From the NCBI GenBank assembly GCA_002256145.1, contig NKIP01000002.1, positions 1 to 64,000 of the forward strand: DNA of 64,000 bases, in the 5' to 3' direction. Shown here in pieces: positions 49,952 to 60,013 of this stretch. Within the stretch, counting starts at the first letter, position 1. Every line of letters begins with the position of its first letter. Below the pieces are notes generated by a model. The model was not told the origin of the DNA, ran no database searches, and worked only from the letters and a program-made list of their open reading frames with translations. The translations under genes were made by a program, and so were the position numbers. The stretch is from Comamonadaceae bacterium PBBC1 (lineage in GTDB: Bacteria > Pseudomonadota > Gammaproteobacteria > Burkholderiales > Burkholderiaceae_C).

Positions 49952-51505
49952 TCAAGCGGCGCTGCTGCCGTCGCCCGCCTGATCGCCTGCAGCACCGGGC
50001 TTGCGGCGACGGCGGCGGCGTTTTTTGGCAGCTGCATCGTCACCGCTGTCAGCCTCGGCTGCAGGGCGGCTCTCGGCTGGCGCAGGTGCACCTTCGGGGC
50101 GGGGTGCCCGGCGCACGCGGGGCTTGGCCGCCAGCAAGGCTTGCTGCTCGACCTTGGCGGCTTGAACCAGGTCTTCGCGCTCTGAATCACTGGCCATGCT
50201 GAACTCTTGCCACCAGTCGGCCAGGCGCACATCCACTTCTTCGATGTCTGCCCGCAGACGCAAAAAGTCAAAGCCCGCGCGAAAGCGTGGCTGCTCGACC
50301 AAGCCAAAGGGCGTGCTGCCCACCCGTTTTTCAAAGCGCGGCTGCATCATCCAGATCTCGCGCATGTCAGCGGCCAGCTTGCCGCGCCCAGACACGTCAC
50401 CAATGCGGGCCTCAAACACCTCGTCGATCGCGTCTTGCAAAGCCGGGTGCGGGTGTTCCTTGCGGGCCAGTCGGGCGGCCCAGGCATCACGCACATCGGC
50501 CCACAACACACAAGCGAGCAAAAAGCTGGGGGCCACGGGTTTGCCTTCGCCCACACGGCGGTCGGTGTCGGCCAAGGCCACTTGCACAAAAGCACTGTCG
50601 GCCCGCTCCACCACCACATCCAGCAATGGGTAAATGCCGGTGGCCAGACCCAAGCCCTTGAGTTGCTCAATGGAGGCCAGTGCATGGCCTGTCTGCAGCA
50701 ACTTCAACATTTCATCGAACAACCGGCTTTGGGGCACATCGGCCAACAAAGCACTGGCCTGAACCAGCGGTTTGGCGGTTTTGGCCTCGAGTTTGAAACC
50801 CAGCGGGCTGAGCTTGGCCGCAAAGCGCACGGCTCGGATGATGCGCACCGGGTCTTCGCGGTACCGCGCCACCGGGTCGCCAATCATGCGCAACACCCGT
50901 TTTTTGGAATCCTGTATGCCCCCGTGGTAATCCACCACGATTTGCGACTCGGGGTCGTAGTACATGGCGTTGACGGTGAAGTCACGGCGCGTGGCGTCTT
51001 CGTCTTGTGGACCCCAGACGTTGTCGCGCAGCACCCGACCGCTGGAGTCGACCGCATGCTGCATGCCTTCGAGCTGACGTTTGCTGGTGCGCTCATTGCC
51101 TTTGACTTGTTCGGCCGCCGCGTTGTCCAAGTGGGCACGGAAGGTCGAGACTTCAATCACCTCGTTGTCGCGCCCCCGGCCGTACACCACATGCACGATG
51201 CGAAAACGACGGCCGATGATGAAAGCACGGCGAAACAGACCCTTGACCTGCTCGGGCGTGGCGTTGGTGGCCACATCAAAATCTTTGGGACGCAGCCCCA
51301 GCAGCAGGTCACGCACCGCACCGCCGACCACATAAGCCTCGTATCCGGCTTGTTGCAGTGTGCGGGTGACGTTGATGGCGCGTTCGTCCACCAAGCTGGG
51401 GTCGATGCCGTGCACCGAAGCAGGCACCTCGGTACGGCGGCCAAAATGGGGTTTGTTGCTTTTGGGGCCTTTGCCCATCAGCTTGTCGATGAATTGTTTG
51501 ATCAT
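49952..51505 (-). CDS. pcnB: Poly(A) polymerase I
   Basis: PcnB adds 3' A tails that mark RNAs for decay. The 517-residue protein has the nucleotidyltransferase motif YVVGGAVRDLLLGLRPKDFD, ATNATPEQVKGLFRRAFIIG, and GRRFRIVHVVYGR, the poly(A)-polymerase signature that separates it from CCA-adding enzymes. The C-terminal 60 residues are an Arg/Lys/Ala-rich tail (KKRRRRRRKPG). The start overlaps the HAD gene stop. Confidence 0.95.
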   Translation of the reverse strand: MIKQFIDKLMGKGPKSNKPHFGRRTEVPASVHGIDPSLVDERAINVTRTLQQAGYEAYVVGGAVRDLLLGLRPKDFDVATNATPEQVKGLFRRAFIIGRRFRIVHVVYGRGRDNEVIEVSTFRAHLDNAAAEQVKGNERTSKRQLEGMQHAVDSSGRVLRDNVWGPQDEDATRRDFTVNAMYYDPESQIVVDYHGGIQDSKKRVLRMIGDPVARYREDPVRIIRAVRFAAKLSPLGFKLEAKTAKPLVQASALLADVPQSRLFDEMLKLLQTGHALASIEQLKGLGLATGIYPLLDVVVERADSAFVQVALADTDRRVGEGKPVAPSFLLACVLWADVRDAWAARLARKEHPHPALQDAIDEVFEARIGDVSGRGKLAADMREIWMMQPRFEKRVGSTPFGLVEQPRFRAGFDFLRLRADIEEVDVRLADWWQEFSMASDSEREDLVQAAKVEQQALLAAKPRVRRAPRPEGAPAPAESRPAAEADSGDDAAAKKRRRRRRKPGAAGDQAGDGSSAA

Positions 51506-52170
51506 TCTTGAAAAAGTTCGAGGATGCGCCAGCCACGCTCTGTGGCCAGTTGACGCAACCGAGCGTCAGGGTTCGTTGCCACCGGATGGTGGGCTTTTTC
51601 CAAAAGGGGCAGATCGTTCATGGAGTCTGAATAGAACGTGATTTCTGCATCCGCCCAATCCAGCCCTTGCTGGCTCAGCCACTGGGCCACCCGGGTCACT
51701 TTACCGTCCCGAAATGACGGAATCCCCCGGATCTCGCCCGTGATCCAGCCGCTGACATCACGCTCAAGTTCCACGGCGATCAATTCGCTCACCCCAAAGG
51801 CCTGGGCAATCGGGCGGGTCACAAATTCGTTGGTGGCGGTCACGATCATGACCGTGTCCCCCGCGTGCTGGTGCGATCGTACCAGCGCCAGCGCCTCGGG
51901 CGTGATGCGCGGGCGGATCACTTCATCCATGTAGTGGGCATGGGCATGGGCCGCCTCAGTGGCTCCTTTTTCCCGAGCGGCACGGGTTGCAAATCGCACG
52001 TACTCGTGAATGTCGAGTGTGCCCGCTTGGTAATGCGCGTAGAACTCGTCGTTGCGCTGGTTGAACGCCACCGGGTCATTCCAGCCCAACTCGGTCGTGA
52101 ACACACCCCAACTGTGGTCAGAGTCCAGCGGCAACAAAGTGTGGTCCAGGTCAAACAGCGCAAGTTTCAT
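51502..52170 (-). CDS. HAD-superfamily subfamily IB hydrolase
   Basis: A 222-residue phosphatase-like protein: nucleophile motif LALFDLDHTLLPLDSD, motif II VMIVTATNEF and motif III ITFYSDSMNDLPLLEKA. These are HAD-IB features, related to SerB and CicA. It is regularly found between hda and pcnB in Burkholderiales. The substrate is unknown. It overlaps both neighbours by 4 bases. Confidence 0.9.
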   Translation of the reverse strand: MKLALFDLDHTLLPLDSDHSWGVFTTELGWNDPVAFNQRNDEFYAHYQAGTLDIHEYVRFATRAAREKGATEAAHAHAHYMDEVIRPRITPEALALVRSHQHAGDTVMIVTATNEFVTRPIAQAFGVSELIAVELERDVSGWITGEIRGIPSFRDGKVTRVAQWLSQQGLDWADAEITFYSDSMNDLPLLEKAHHPVATNPDARLRQLATERGWRILELFQE

Positions 52171-52853
52171 TCGTTCTCCAGCATCGCACGCACCAACGGA
52201 ATGGTCAGGGCGCGTTGGGTTTGCAAGGCGTAGTGGTCCAAGTGGTCGAGCAACTGCATCAAGCTGCCCAGATCACGCGAAAAGCGCTTGAGCATGTAGG
52301 ACATGACTTCATCGCTCAAAAACAAGCCTCGGGTGTCGGCCTCTTGGCGCAGCACAGCGCGGCGTTCAGGCTCACCCAGCACTTGCAGCGCTTCAATGTG
52401 TCCCCAGCCCAGGCGGCTGCGCAAGTCGTCACGCAGTTTCAGGTCGGCTGGTGGCAAAGCCCCCGCAGCCAACACCCAACGCGGCGTGCCGCTTCGGGGG
52501 GTCAAGGCATTGACGAACCAATTGAAGGCGGTGTGCTGCTGCTCGGCGTTGTACAGGTGCACATCGTCCATCAGCACAGCGGCCCAGTCGTCGTTGAACT
52601 CGGGCGGGTCCATGGTGTGGGCATCAAGCCACCCCACCTGCGCGCCCTGCTCTTGCAAGGCATGGTGCACCGCGTGCAGCAAATGGGTTTTGCCCGAACC
52701 ACTTTCACCCCACAAGTAGCTGGGCACTGGCGAACGACTGGCCGAGTCCGTCCATAAACGCAAATGGCTCAATGCGGCCGCATTGGGCCCGGCAAAAAAA
52801 TTGTCCAGCGTGGGTGTTGACGCCAAACCAATGTCCAAAGCCAACTGCTTCAT
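52167..52853 (-). CDS. hda: DnaA regulatory inactivator Hda
   Basis: Hda works with the DNA-loaded sliding clamp to hydrolyse DnaA-ATP after initiation. The 228-residue AAA+ protein begins with the clamp-binding motif KQLALDIGL, then LWGESGSGKTHLLHAV (Walker A), AAVLMDDVHLY (Walker B) and LRSRLGWGHIEAL (arginine-finger region). The gene is coupled on both sides by 4-base overlaps with perM and the HAD gene. Confidence 0.95.
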   Translation of the reverse strand: MKQLALDIGLASTPTLDNFFAGPNAAALSHLRLWTDSASRSPVPSYLWGESGSGKTHLLHAVHHALQEQGAQVGWLDAHTMDPPEFNDDWAAVLMDDVHLYNAEQQHTAFNWFVNALTPRSGTPRWVLAAGALPPADLKLRDDLRSRLGWGHIEALQVLGEPERRAVLRQEADTRGLFLSDEVMSYMLKRFSRDLGSLMQLLDHLDHYALQTQRALTIPLVRAMLENE

Positions 52854-53965
52854 GGTCTGTCTGACCCTTGTTCGTCCAAGCCAGAACCGCTCTTTTGGTA
52901 CAAATCACTGTTCAGATACCGGTGGCGCAAACGACGCAGCGCCACCAACAACACCGCACTGGCGGGCAAAGCGATCAACACCCCCACAAACCCCATCACC
53001 TGACCAAAAGCCATCAAAGCCAAAATAACCGCCAAGGGATGCAAGCCAATGCGCTCACCCACCAGTCTGGGCGTGAGGACAAAACTCTCAATCAATTGCC
53101 CCAAGCCAAACACCACCGCCACCATCAACACCGCCTGCGCTGAGGCAAACTGGAGCAAACCGGCCAGCAAAGCCAGCAACAAACCCAAACCAAAACCCAA
53201 ATACGGCACAAACACCGCTAAGCCGGTGAACACCCCAATGGGCAAAGCCAATTCAAGGCCAAACAAACTCAGCCCCACCGCATAAAAAAGAGCCAAAGCC
53301 AGCATCACCAGCAATTGCCCTCGCAAATACTCGCCCAAGACCAAATCACTGTCGTGCATGAAGCTGTCAAAGCCGCCACGCCATGCCGGGGGCACCAATT
53401 CGAGCAGCATGTTCACCAAACGGGTCCAGTCATTGAGCATGTAAAAAAGCGCCACCGGAACCAACACCGCATAACCCAAAAAAGCCAAAGCGGCACTGCC
53501 GCCCAATTTGAGCGAGGACATGAGCGGGGCCCACCAGTCATCGCGGTTGGCGCTGAGGTAGGCGACCAATTGAGATTTCAAGTCTCGCAAATCCAGCGAC
53601 ACATTCAAGCCCAACTGGGCCAACAAGGGGTTGATGAACTCCACCAGACGGTCGAGCAACAAGGGCAACTGCTGCTGAAGCAAAGGCCATTCGCGCACCA
53701 AAATGGGCACCAGCATGAGCAAAACACCCAAGACCAGCAAGATGGCCATGAACTCCACCAGCACCACCGCCAAGGCATTGGGCAAACGCCCCCGGGTGAG
53801 CTTGTCCAAGCGGAGCACCAAAGGGTGCAAGACATAAGCCATCACCCCCGCCACCACAAAGGGGGCCAAAACAGGCGCAAGCAGCCAAAAAACAATGACA
53901 GCGACCAAAGACACACCCAGCCATGCGGCCAAACGGGTCATCAAAAAAGGCAGAGGTGCTTGCAA
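52850..53965 (-). CDS. AI-2E family transporter (PerM-like permease)
   Basis: A 371-residue inner-membrane protein with about eight membrane segments: PVLAPFVVAGVMAYVLHPLV, LVLGVLLMLVPILVREWPLL, and the conserved C-terminal PYLGFGLGLLLALLAGLLQF with LGQLIESFVLTPRLVGERIG. It belongs to the AI-2E/PerM family. It begins the six-gene leftward operon and is divergent from purM with 132 bases between starts. Confidence 0.92.
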   Translation of the reverse strand: MQAPLPFLMTRLAAWLGVSLVAVIVFWLLAPVLAPFVVAGVMAYVLHPLVLRLDKLTRGRLPNALAVVLVEFMAILLVLGVLLMLVPILVREWPLLQQQLPLLLDRLVEFINPLLAQLGLNVSLDLRDLKSQLVAYLSANRDDWWAPLMSSLKLGGSAALAFLGYAVLVPVALFYMLNDWTRLVNMLLELVPPAWRGGFDSFMHDSDLVLGEYLRGQLLVMLALALFYAVGLSLFGLELALPIGVFTGLAVFVPYLGFGLGLLLALLAGLLQFASAQAVLMVAVVFGLGQLIESFVLTPRLVGERIGLHPLAVILALMAFGQVMGFVGVLIALPASAVLLVALRRLRHRYLNSDLYQKSGSGLDEQGSDRP

Positions 53966-54097
53966 GTGAGTCTCAACATTTGCGGTGACTGACCTCCAGC
54001 GGTCAGGGTCAACCCTTAAAATAAGCTTTCATTTTAGTCTGCCAGCCCGTTTATTGGCCCTTCGTAATCCAATTACCTACCCTTTCGGGTCAAAACC

Positions 54098-55129
54098 ATG
54101 AGTCAAACTCCTCTTTCCTACAAAGACGCCGGCGTCGACATTGTTGCGGGCGACGCGCTGGTCGAGCGCATCAAACCCCTGGCCAAAAAAACCATGCGCG
54201 AAGGCGTGTTGGCGGGCATCGGCGGTTTTGGTGCCCTGTTTGAAGTGCCCAAGCGCTACAAAGAACCCGTGCTGGTCAGTGGCACCGATGGCGTGGGCAC
54301 CAAGCTCAAACTCGCTTTTGAATGGAACATGCACGACACCGTGGGCATCGACTTGGTGGCCATGAGCGTGAACGACGTGCTGGTGCAAGGCGCCGAGCCC
54401 CTGTTCTTTTTGGACTACTTTGCCTGCGGCAAGCTGGACGTGGACACGGCAGCGGCGGTGGTCGGCGGCATCGCCAAAGGCTGCGAGCTGTCGGGCTGCG
54501 CCTTGATCGGCGGCGAAACGGCCGAAATGCCAGGCATGTACCCCGCTGGCGAATACGACCTGGCCGGTTTTGCGGTCGGTGCGGTCGAAAAATCCAAAAT
54601 CCTGACGGGACAAAATGTCCAAGTGGGTGACGTGGTGCTGGGTTTGGCTTCGAGTGGCGTGCACTCGAATGGCTTTTCACTGGTGCGCAAGTGCATTGAA
54701 CGCGCGGGCAGCAACGCCCCCGCAACCCTGGACGGCAAGCCCTTCAAACAAGCCCTGATGGAGCCCACCCGCCTGTACGTTTTGAATGTCTTGGCTGCTT
54801 TGGCGGCACATCCCATCAAAGCGTTAGCTCACATCACTGGCGGCGGCTTGCTTGAAAACATTCCCCGCGTGCTGCCCGACGGCCTGGCCGCTCACCTGCA
54901 AAAAGGCAGCTGGCCACAAACCGAATTGTTTGCCTGGCTGCAAACAACCGCCGGCATTGACGACATCGAAATGAACCGCACCTTCAACAATGGCATCGGC
55001 ATGGTGGTCGTCATTGAAGCCGCTCAAGCCGAGGCCTGTGCACAAACCCTGCGTGATGCCGGCGAACAAGTGTTCACCATTGGCCGCATTGCAGCCCAAG
55101 GCGATGGAGCGCAGGTGCTGGTGGCCTGA
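54098..55129 (+). CDS. purM: Phosphoribosylformylglycinamidine cyclo-ligase
   Basis: AIR synthetase closes the imidazole ring in purine synthesis. The 343-residue protein shows [87 protein letters not shown] and THITGGG-like [19 protein letters not shown]. Fully conserved. The divergent perM-hda arrangement is a common Burkholderiales feature. Confidence 0.97.
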   Translation: MSQTPLSYKDAGVDIVAGDALVERIKPLAKKTMREGVLAGIGGFGALFEVPKRYKEPVLVSGTDGVGTKLKLAFEWNMHDTVGIDLVAMSVNDVLVQGAEPLFFLDYFACGKLDVDTAAAVVGGIAKGCELSGCALIGGETAEMPGMYPAGEYDLAGFAVGAVEKSKILTGQNVQVGDVVLGLASSGVHSNGFSLVRKCIERAGSNAPATLDGKPFKQALMEPTRLYVLNVLAALAAHPIKALAHITGGGLLENIPRVLPDGLAAHLQKGSWPQTELFAWLQTTAGIDDIEMNRTFNNGIGMVVVIEAAQAEACAQTLRDAGEQVFTIGRIAAQGDGAQVLVA

Positions 55130-55205
55130 GCGCAGCGGACTCTCCAAAGAACCTGAGGCTCTGAGCAGGGCCCCAGGTCCTCGTCTTTTGGGCCTCGCAA
55201 CCCCT

Positions 55206-56066
55206 TCAAAGCTCCGACAGCTCGCTCACGCGGTTTCTCAGCGCCACGGTGTCTGGCCCTGAAGGCACGGCCTCCAGATACAGCCTCAAGTCCTGCAAGG
55301 CCTCGTGAACATGGCCCAGCTCGGCATGCACCAGGCCCCGGTCACGTCGCTCGGCCCAGTACTTGGGCAACAAAACCACCAAACGGTCCATCACCTGCAG
55401 CATGCGGGGCCAGTCTTCTTGTGACCTGAAAATCTCTTTCAAGTTGCGCAGCATCCGCGCCAAAATGTCGCGCTCTGGGCAGGCTTGCAAATAAAGCCCC
55501 AAAGGCGTCTCCCCTTCGTCCAGGTCGGCCGCCACCGAACGGTCCGCAGGATCACGATAAGGACTTAATCTTTCGGACAAATTGTCCAAGCCCAAAGATT
55601 TTCCCGTAAGCGGGTCCAGCACCACCAAACCGCCCTCCAGGCTGACCTTGACCAAAAAGTGTCCAGGGAACGAAATGCCCTGCGCCTGCAAGCCCAAGGC
55701 CTGTGCCAATTCCAGCCACACGATGGCCAAAGAAATGGGAATCCCACGGCGCGTGCGCAGGACCTCGTTCAGATAGCTGTTTTCGGGCGCGTAATAGTCA
55801 TTGGCATTGACCCCAAATCCCAAGTCTTGATAAAAAACCTGGGTCAAGATCGCCAACTGGGTCAAGTCATCGGCATCTTCTGGCAAACGTGCCTGAACTC
55901 GCCTGAGCAAGCGCTCCACATCGTCCAGCACATGCTGCACATCCAAAGTGGGCTCTTCATCTTGGGCCAAACTGGCAGCAGCCTCGAGCAAAGGGAAATG
56001 CTCATCGCTTTGCACCAGACTGGCAAAGTAGCTGAGCGGGGTCGGCGGTGATAAATTCAAAAGCAT
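55206..56066 (-). CDS. SirB1-like protein (transglutaminase-fold plus tetratricopeptide part)
   Basis: A 286-residue protein of the SirB1/YchA type: NSYLNEVLRTRRGIPISLAI and GISFPGHFLVKV (transglutaminase-like core with His; the catalytic Cys is absent, as usual) and a C-terminal tetratricopeptide-like part with RDRGLVHAELGHVHEALQDL. The role is unknown. It lies 18 bases downstream of murJ on the same strand. Confidence 0.9.
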   Translation of the reverse strand: MLLNLSPPTPLSYFASLVQSDEHFPLLEAAASLAQDEEPTLDVQHVLDDVERLLRRVQARLPEDADDLTQLAILTQVFYQDLGFGVNANDYYAPENSYLNEVLRTRRGIPISLAIVWLELAQALGLQAQGISFPGHFLVKVSLEGGLVVLDPLTGKSLGLDNLSERLSPYRDPADRSVAADLDEGETPLGLYLQACPERDILARMLRNLKEIFRSQEDWPRMLQVMDRLVVLLPKYWAERRDRGLVHAELGHVHEALQDLRLYLEAVPSGPDTVALRNRVSELSEL

Positions 56067-56084
56067 GTCAATTCCGAAAGCCAG

Positions 56085-57650
56085 TCACCGTTTGAGAAAG
56101 GCCTTGAGACGCACACCCGTGGCCCACAAGACGCCAAAATAAAGAAGGGCCGAGCACACCAAAATGCCCAACATCCAAGCGATGCGCAGCCAAGCTTCTT
56201 GGCGCATGGTCACCCAAGGCAGGTGATGGGCCGCCAAGCCCAACAGCGCCGACAGCAAGGCCGTTGCCAGCAGCACCTGAAACGCAAAGCGCCACCAACC
56301 TGGCTGAGGTGTGTAACTGCCCCGGCGCAGCAAACCCAGCAGCAACCACAAGGCGTTGACCAAAGCCCCCAAACCAATGGACAGCGCCAGCCCGGCATGG
56401 GCCAGATAGGGCACCAACACCACGTTCAAAATTTGGGTGAGCACCAGCACCACCACGGCAATGCGCACAGGTGTGCGGATGTCCTGACTGGCGTAATACC
56501 CCGGCGCAAGCACCTTGATGGCCACCAAGCCCAGCAAGCCCACACCGTAGCCCGTCAAAGCCAAGGTGGTTTGTTGCACATCCTTGTCGGTGAACGCGCC
56601 ATAGTGGTAGAGCACCGACACCAGCGGCTGCGAAAACACCAACAACGCCGCCGCACAAGGCAAGGCCAGCAGCAGCACCAGACGCAAACCCCAGTCCAGC
56701 ATGGCCGCATAGCGATCACTGTCGCCCGTGGCTTTGGCCGCCGCCAACTGCGGCATCAACACCACCCCCAGCGCCACGCCCAAAATGGCGGTCGGAAACT
56801 CCATCAAACGATCAGCATAGGTCAACCAACTCACACTGCCCGGAGCCAAATGCGAGGCAATTTGCGTGTTGATGAGCAAGGAAATCTGGGCCACCCCCAC
56901 CCCCAACAAAGCGGGGGCCATGAGGCGCAAGATGTTCAAGGTGGCAGGGTTGGTCCATGCCCTTTTGACGGCAGACGGACGAATGCCGATGCGAGGCAGC
57001 AAACCCAGGCGGGCCAAGGCGGGTATCTGCACTGCCAGCTGCAAAAAGCCCCCCAGCATCACGCCCACGGGCATGGCATAAATGGCCTCGATCCCTTGAC
57101 GGCTGAGCCAAGGCGCCAGCAGCCAGGCTGCGGCAATCACACTGACGTTGAGCAGCACAGGCGTGGCCGCAGGCACAGCAAAGCGCTTCCATGTGTTCAA
57201 GATACCTGCCGACAAAGCCACCATGGACATGAAAGCGATGTAGGGGAACATCCAGCGCGTCATGTTCACAGCAGCGTTGTAACCCCGTGCATCTTGCTGC
57301 AAACCACTGGCCAAGGCCCACACCAGCCAAGGCGAGGCCAACACCCCCAGCAAAGACAAAGCCAACACCGACCACGCCAAGGCCGTGGCAACACTGTCGA
57401 TCACTTCCTTTGTGGCCTCGTCACCATGTTGGGCCCGCGTGGCGGCCAACACCGGCACAAAAGCCTGGCTGAATGCCCCTTCTGCGAACAAGCGACGAAA
57501 CAAATTGGGAATTCGAAAGGCCACATTGAAGGCATCGGTCAAGGCACTGGCCCCAAACATCGAAGCCATGAGCAACTCGCGCACCAATCCCGTGACCCGA
57601 GAGGCCAGGGTCAACACCGAGACAACAGAAGCAGATCGTAAGAGGCTCAC
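56085..57650 (-). CDS. murJ: Lipid II flippase MurJ
   Basis: MurJ moves lipid II to the periplasm for peptidoglycan synthesis. From GTG 57650 the protein is about 521 residues: SLLRSASVVSVLTLASRVTG, FRIPNLFRRLFAEGAFSQAF and NTQIASHLAPGSVSWLTYAD are classic MurJ sequences, with 14 membrane segments. The frame extends upstream but only the GTG gives the normal start. It is divergent from rpsT, a widespread arrangement. Confidence 0.94.
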   Translation of the reverse strand: MSLLRSASVVSVLTLASRVTGLVRELLMASMFGASALTDAFNVAFRIPNLFRRLFAEGAFSQAFVPVLAATRAQHGDEATKEVIDSVATALAWSVLALSLLGVLASPWLVWALASGLQQDARGYNAAVNMTRWMFPYIAFMSMVALSAGILNTWKRFAVPAATPVLLNVSVIAAAWLLAPWLSRQGIEAIYAMPVGVMLGGFLQLAVQIPALARLGLLPRIGIRPSAVKRAWTNPATLNILRLMAPALLGVGVAQISLLINTQIASHLAPGSVSWLTYADRLMEFPTAILGVALGVVLMPQLAAAKATGDSDRYAAMLDWGLRLVLLLALPCAAALLVFSQPLVSVLYHYGAFTDKDVQQTTLALTGYGVGLLGLVAIKVLAPGYYASQDIRTPVRIAVVVLVLTQILNVVLVPYLAHAGLALSIGLGALVNALWLLLGLLRRGSYTPQPGWWRFAFQVLLATALLSALLGLAAHHLPWVTMRQEAWLRIAWMLGILVCSALLYFGVLWATGVRLKAFLKR

Positions 57651-57862
57651 AGTGCAGGAGTGTAGCGACCTCTTGGCAGCGCAAAAGCAGTCATCCAAGG
57701 GCAATCAAGTGCAAATCTGCTGGACGAGCCAGGATGGGGCTCGCGCTGGGTGCATGCATCAGCCTGGATGCTGGGGTCAATAACGCTGCCGGGGACGGCA
57801 GAGCATCTGCTAGAATGCCGGGTTCGCTTGACAACATCCTCAGACATTGAAAGAACATAAAT

Positions 57863-58171
57863 ATGGCATCCGCTAAACCCAAAAAGAAAAACCCCCGCCT
57901 TGCTTCCGGCCGTAAACGCGTCCGTCAAGACGTCAAAATCAACGCCGCGAACTCTTCGCTGCGCTCCAAATACCGCACTGCTGTGAAGAACGTCGAAAAA
58001 GCCGTTGCAGCTGGCGACAAGACCAAAGCCACCGAGTTGTTTGCCAAAATGCAAACCGTGGTGGACATCATTGCCGACAAAGGCATCTTCCACAAAAACA
58101 AGGCTGCTCGTGACAAGAGCCGCCTGAGCGCCAAAGTCAAGACTTTGGCTCTTGCAGCCCCAGCCGCCTGA
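57863..58171 (+). CDS. rpsT: 30S ribosomal protein S20
   Basis: A 102-residue S20: [40 protein letters not shown] and [20 protein letters not shown]. It is about 15 residues longer than E. coli S20, with a C-terminal extension. TAGAAT at 57811-57816 is a likely -10 box. A terminator follows at 58245. Confidence 0.97.
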   Translation: MASAKPKKKNPRLASGRKRVRQDVKINAANSSLRSKYRTAVKNVEKAVAAGDKTKATELFAKMQTVVDIIADKGIFHKNKAARDKSRLSAKVKTLALAAPAA

Positions 58172-58244
58172 TCCGCTTATAAAGATCAACAGCCCGGCCA
58201 AACCTCACTGGCCGCCGTTTGAAACGGGTGCGCTGTCAGCGAAA

Positions 58245-58272
58245 CAAAAAAACCGCCTTCGGGCGGTTTTTT
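58245..58272. terminator. Terminator between rpsT and the DUF3579 gene
   Basis: CCGCC / GGCGG with a TTCG loop is flanked by an A run and a T run, so it can end transcription from both sides. Confidence 0.9.
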
Positions 58273-58287
58273 CATGGTCGGCCGGCA

Positions 58288-58599
58288 TCAGGACAGATCG
58301 GGCAACAAGCAAGCTTCGACCACTTGCAAGCCGTTGTCGCGGGCAAAATTCATGACAAAGTCCCAGGCCATGACGTTGTAGTCGCGCAAATCGCGGTGCA
58401 CCACCACGCATTTGACGCCCCCCAAGGTGGTGGGAATGCACCAAGGTGAATAACTGAGGTGGCTGCCCGGTGTGGCGCCGCCCGGGCGAAACGGGCTCAT
58501 GACGCCTGCCAAACGCTCGGCCCAGTCGCTGGGCCGAAAGGTCTTGCCGTCCTCGGTGACCCCTTGGATAAAGACTTCTTTGGCAGTGTTGGAGACCAT
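58288..58599 (-). CDS. DUF3579 family protein
   Basis: A 103-residue protein typical of betaproteobacteria: EVFIQGVTEDGKTFRPSDWA, ERLAGVMSPFRPGG and GVKCVVVHRDLRDYNVMAWD. The family is found next to argD/argF in this group, as here, but its function is unknown. It is divergent from argD across 211 bases (58600-58810), an A/T-containing region (TATCTTATATAAGACTTG near 58669-58686) that must hold both promoters. I see TTGACA at about 58715-58720, but no convincing -10 for it. Confidence 0.9.
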   Translation of the reverse strand: MVSNTAKEVFIQGVTEDGKTFRPSDWAERLAGVMSPFRPGGATPGSHLSYSPWCIPTTLGGVKCVVVHRDLRDYNVMAWDFVMNFARDNGLQVVEACLLPDLS

Positions 58600-58810
58600 C
58601 GGATAGAGGTGTGAATCAGTGGAGTCCAGAGCTCGGGATCGCCGACCACTGGTTTACCCGAATATTCTATCTTATATAAGACTTGAAACCGCTCGCTCAC
58701 CCGCAAAAGCGAAGTTGACAAGTCCTGAACCTGCCGGGTATTTCTGCCTCTAAAATCTGCTTTCAGCGGCCCCTCTTCGTTGGGCCGATTTTTATTTCAG
58801 GAGTTCACGC

Positions 58811-60013
58811 ATGTCCGCTTTCATTGAAGCCGCCTCACCGCACACCATGAACACCTATGGCCGACTGCCCATCGCACTCAGCCATGGTCAAGGTTGCCGA
58901 GTTTGGGACGTCAATGGCAAGTCCTATCTGGACGCTTTGGCCGGCATTGCGGTGAACACCTTGGGCCACAACCACCCCGATTTGGTGCCTGCGCTGCAAG
59001 ATCAATTGGCCAAAATGATCCACAGCTGCAACTACTTCCATGTGCCCAACGCCGAAGTGCTGGCGGCCAAGCTGGTCGAGTTGTCGGGCATGACCAATGT
59101 GTTTTTCTGCTGCACGGGGCTTGAGGCCAACGAAGCGGCCATCAAACTCGCGCGCAAATACGGCCACGACAAAGGCATCGACAAACCCGAAATCGTGGTT
59201 TACGAAAAAGCCTTCCACGGCCGCAGCATCGCCACCCTGAGCGCCACGGCCAACGAGAAGCTCAAAACAGGCTTTGGCCCCATGTTGGAGGGCTTTGTGC
59301 GCGTGCCGGTCAACGACATCGAAGCCCTGAAAAAAGCCACCGAAGGCAACCCCAACGTGGTGGCGGTGTTCATGGAAACCATTCAGGGCGAAGGCGGCAT
59401 CAACCCGATGCGCATCGAATACCTGCAGCAAGTGCGCGCCCTGTGCGACCAAAAAGACTGGCTGATGATGATCGACGAGGTGCAGTGCGGCATGGGCCGC
59501 ACCGGCAAATGGTTTGCCCACCAGTGGGCGGGCATCGTGCCCGACGTGATGCCCCTGGCCAAGGGCCTGGGCTCGGGCGTGCCGATTGGCGCGGTGGTGG
59601 CTGGCCCCAAAGCCGCCAACATCTTCCAGCCTGGCAACCACGGCACCACTTTTGGCGGCAACCCACTGGCCATGCGTGCAGGGGTCGAGACCATCCGCAT
59701 CATGGAAAAAGACGGCCTGATGGCCAATGCGGCCAAAGTCGGTGCACATCTGCGCGGTGCGCTGGAGAAGGCTTTGGCGGGCGTGCCAGGCGTGAAAGAA
59801 GTGCGCGGTCAGGGCCTGATGCTGGGCATTGAACTCGACCGCCCCTGCGGCCCGATCTGGAGCCGCGCCGCCGAAGCCAGTCTGCTGCTGAGCGTGACCG
59901 CCGACAGCGTGATCCGCCTGGTGCCTCCGCTCATCATGACCGAGGCCGAAGCCGACGAAGTGGTCGCCATTTTGGTGCCCCTGATCACCACCTTTTTGGC
60001 AGAAACCGCATGA
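58811..60013 (+). CDS. argD: Acetylornithine aminotransferase
   Basis: A 400-residue class III PLP aminotransferase making N-acetylornithine in arginine synthesis. It has CCTGLEANEAAIKLARKYG (the cofactor-binding segment; usually NSGAEANE), FHGRSIATLSATAN, MMIDEVQCGMGRTGKWFA with the ring-stacking Asp, and MPLAKGLGSGVPIG with the PLP lysine. argF starts inside its last codons (4-base overlap), which supports the arginine role over related transaminases. Confidence 0.93.
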   Translation: MSAFIEAASPHTMNTYGRLPIALSHGQGCRVWDVNGKSYLDALAGIAVNTLGHNHPDLVPALQDQLAKMIHSCNYFHVPNAEVLAAKLVELSGMTNVFFCCTGLEANEAAIKLARKYGHDKGIDKPEIVVYEKAFHGRSIATLSATANEKLKTGFGPMLEGFVRVPVNDIEALKKATEGNPNVVAVFMETIQGEGGINPMRIEYLQQVRALCDQKDWLMMIDEVQCGMGRTGKWFAHQWAGIVPDVMPLAKGLGSGVPIGAVVAGPKAANIFQPGNHGTTFGGNPLAMRAGVETIRIMEKDGLMANAAKVGAHLRGALEKALAGVPGVKEVRGQGLMLGIELDRPCGPIWSRAAEASLLLSVTADSVIRLVPPLIMTEAEADEVVAILVPLITTFLAETA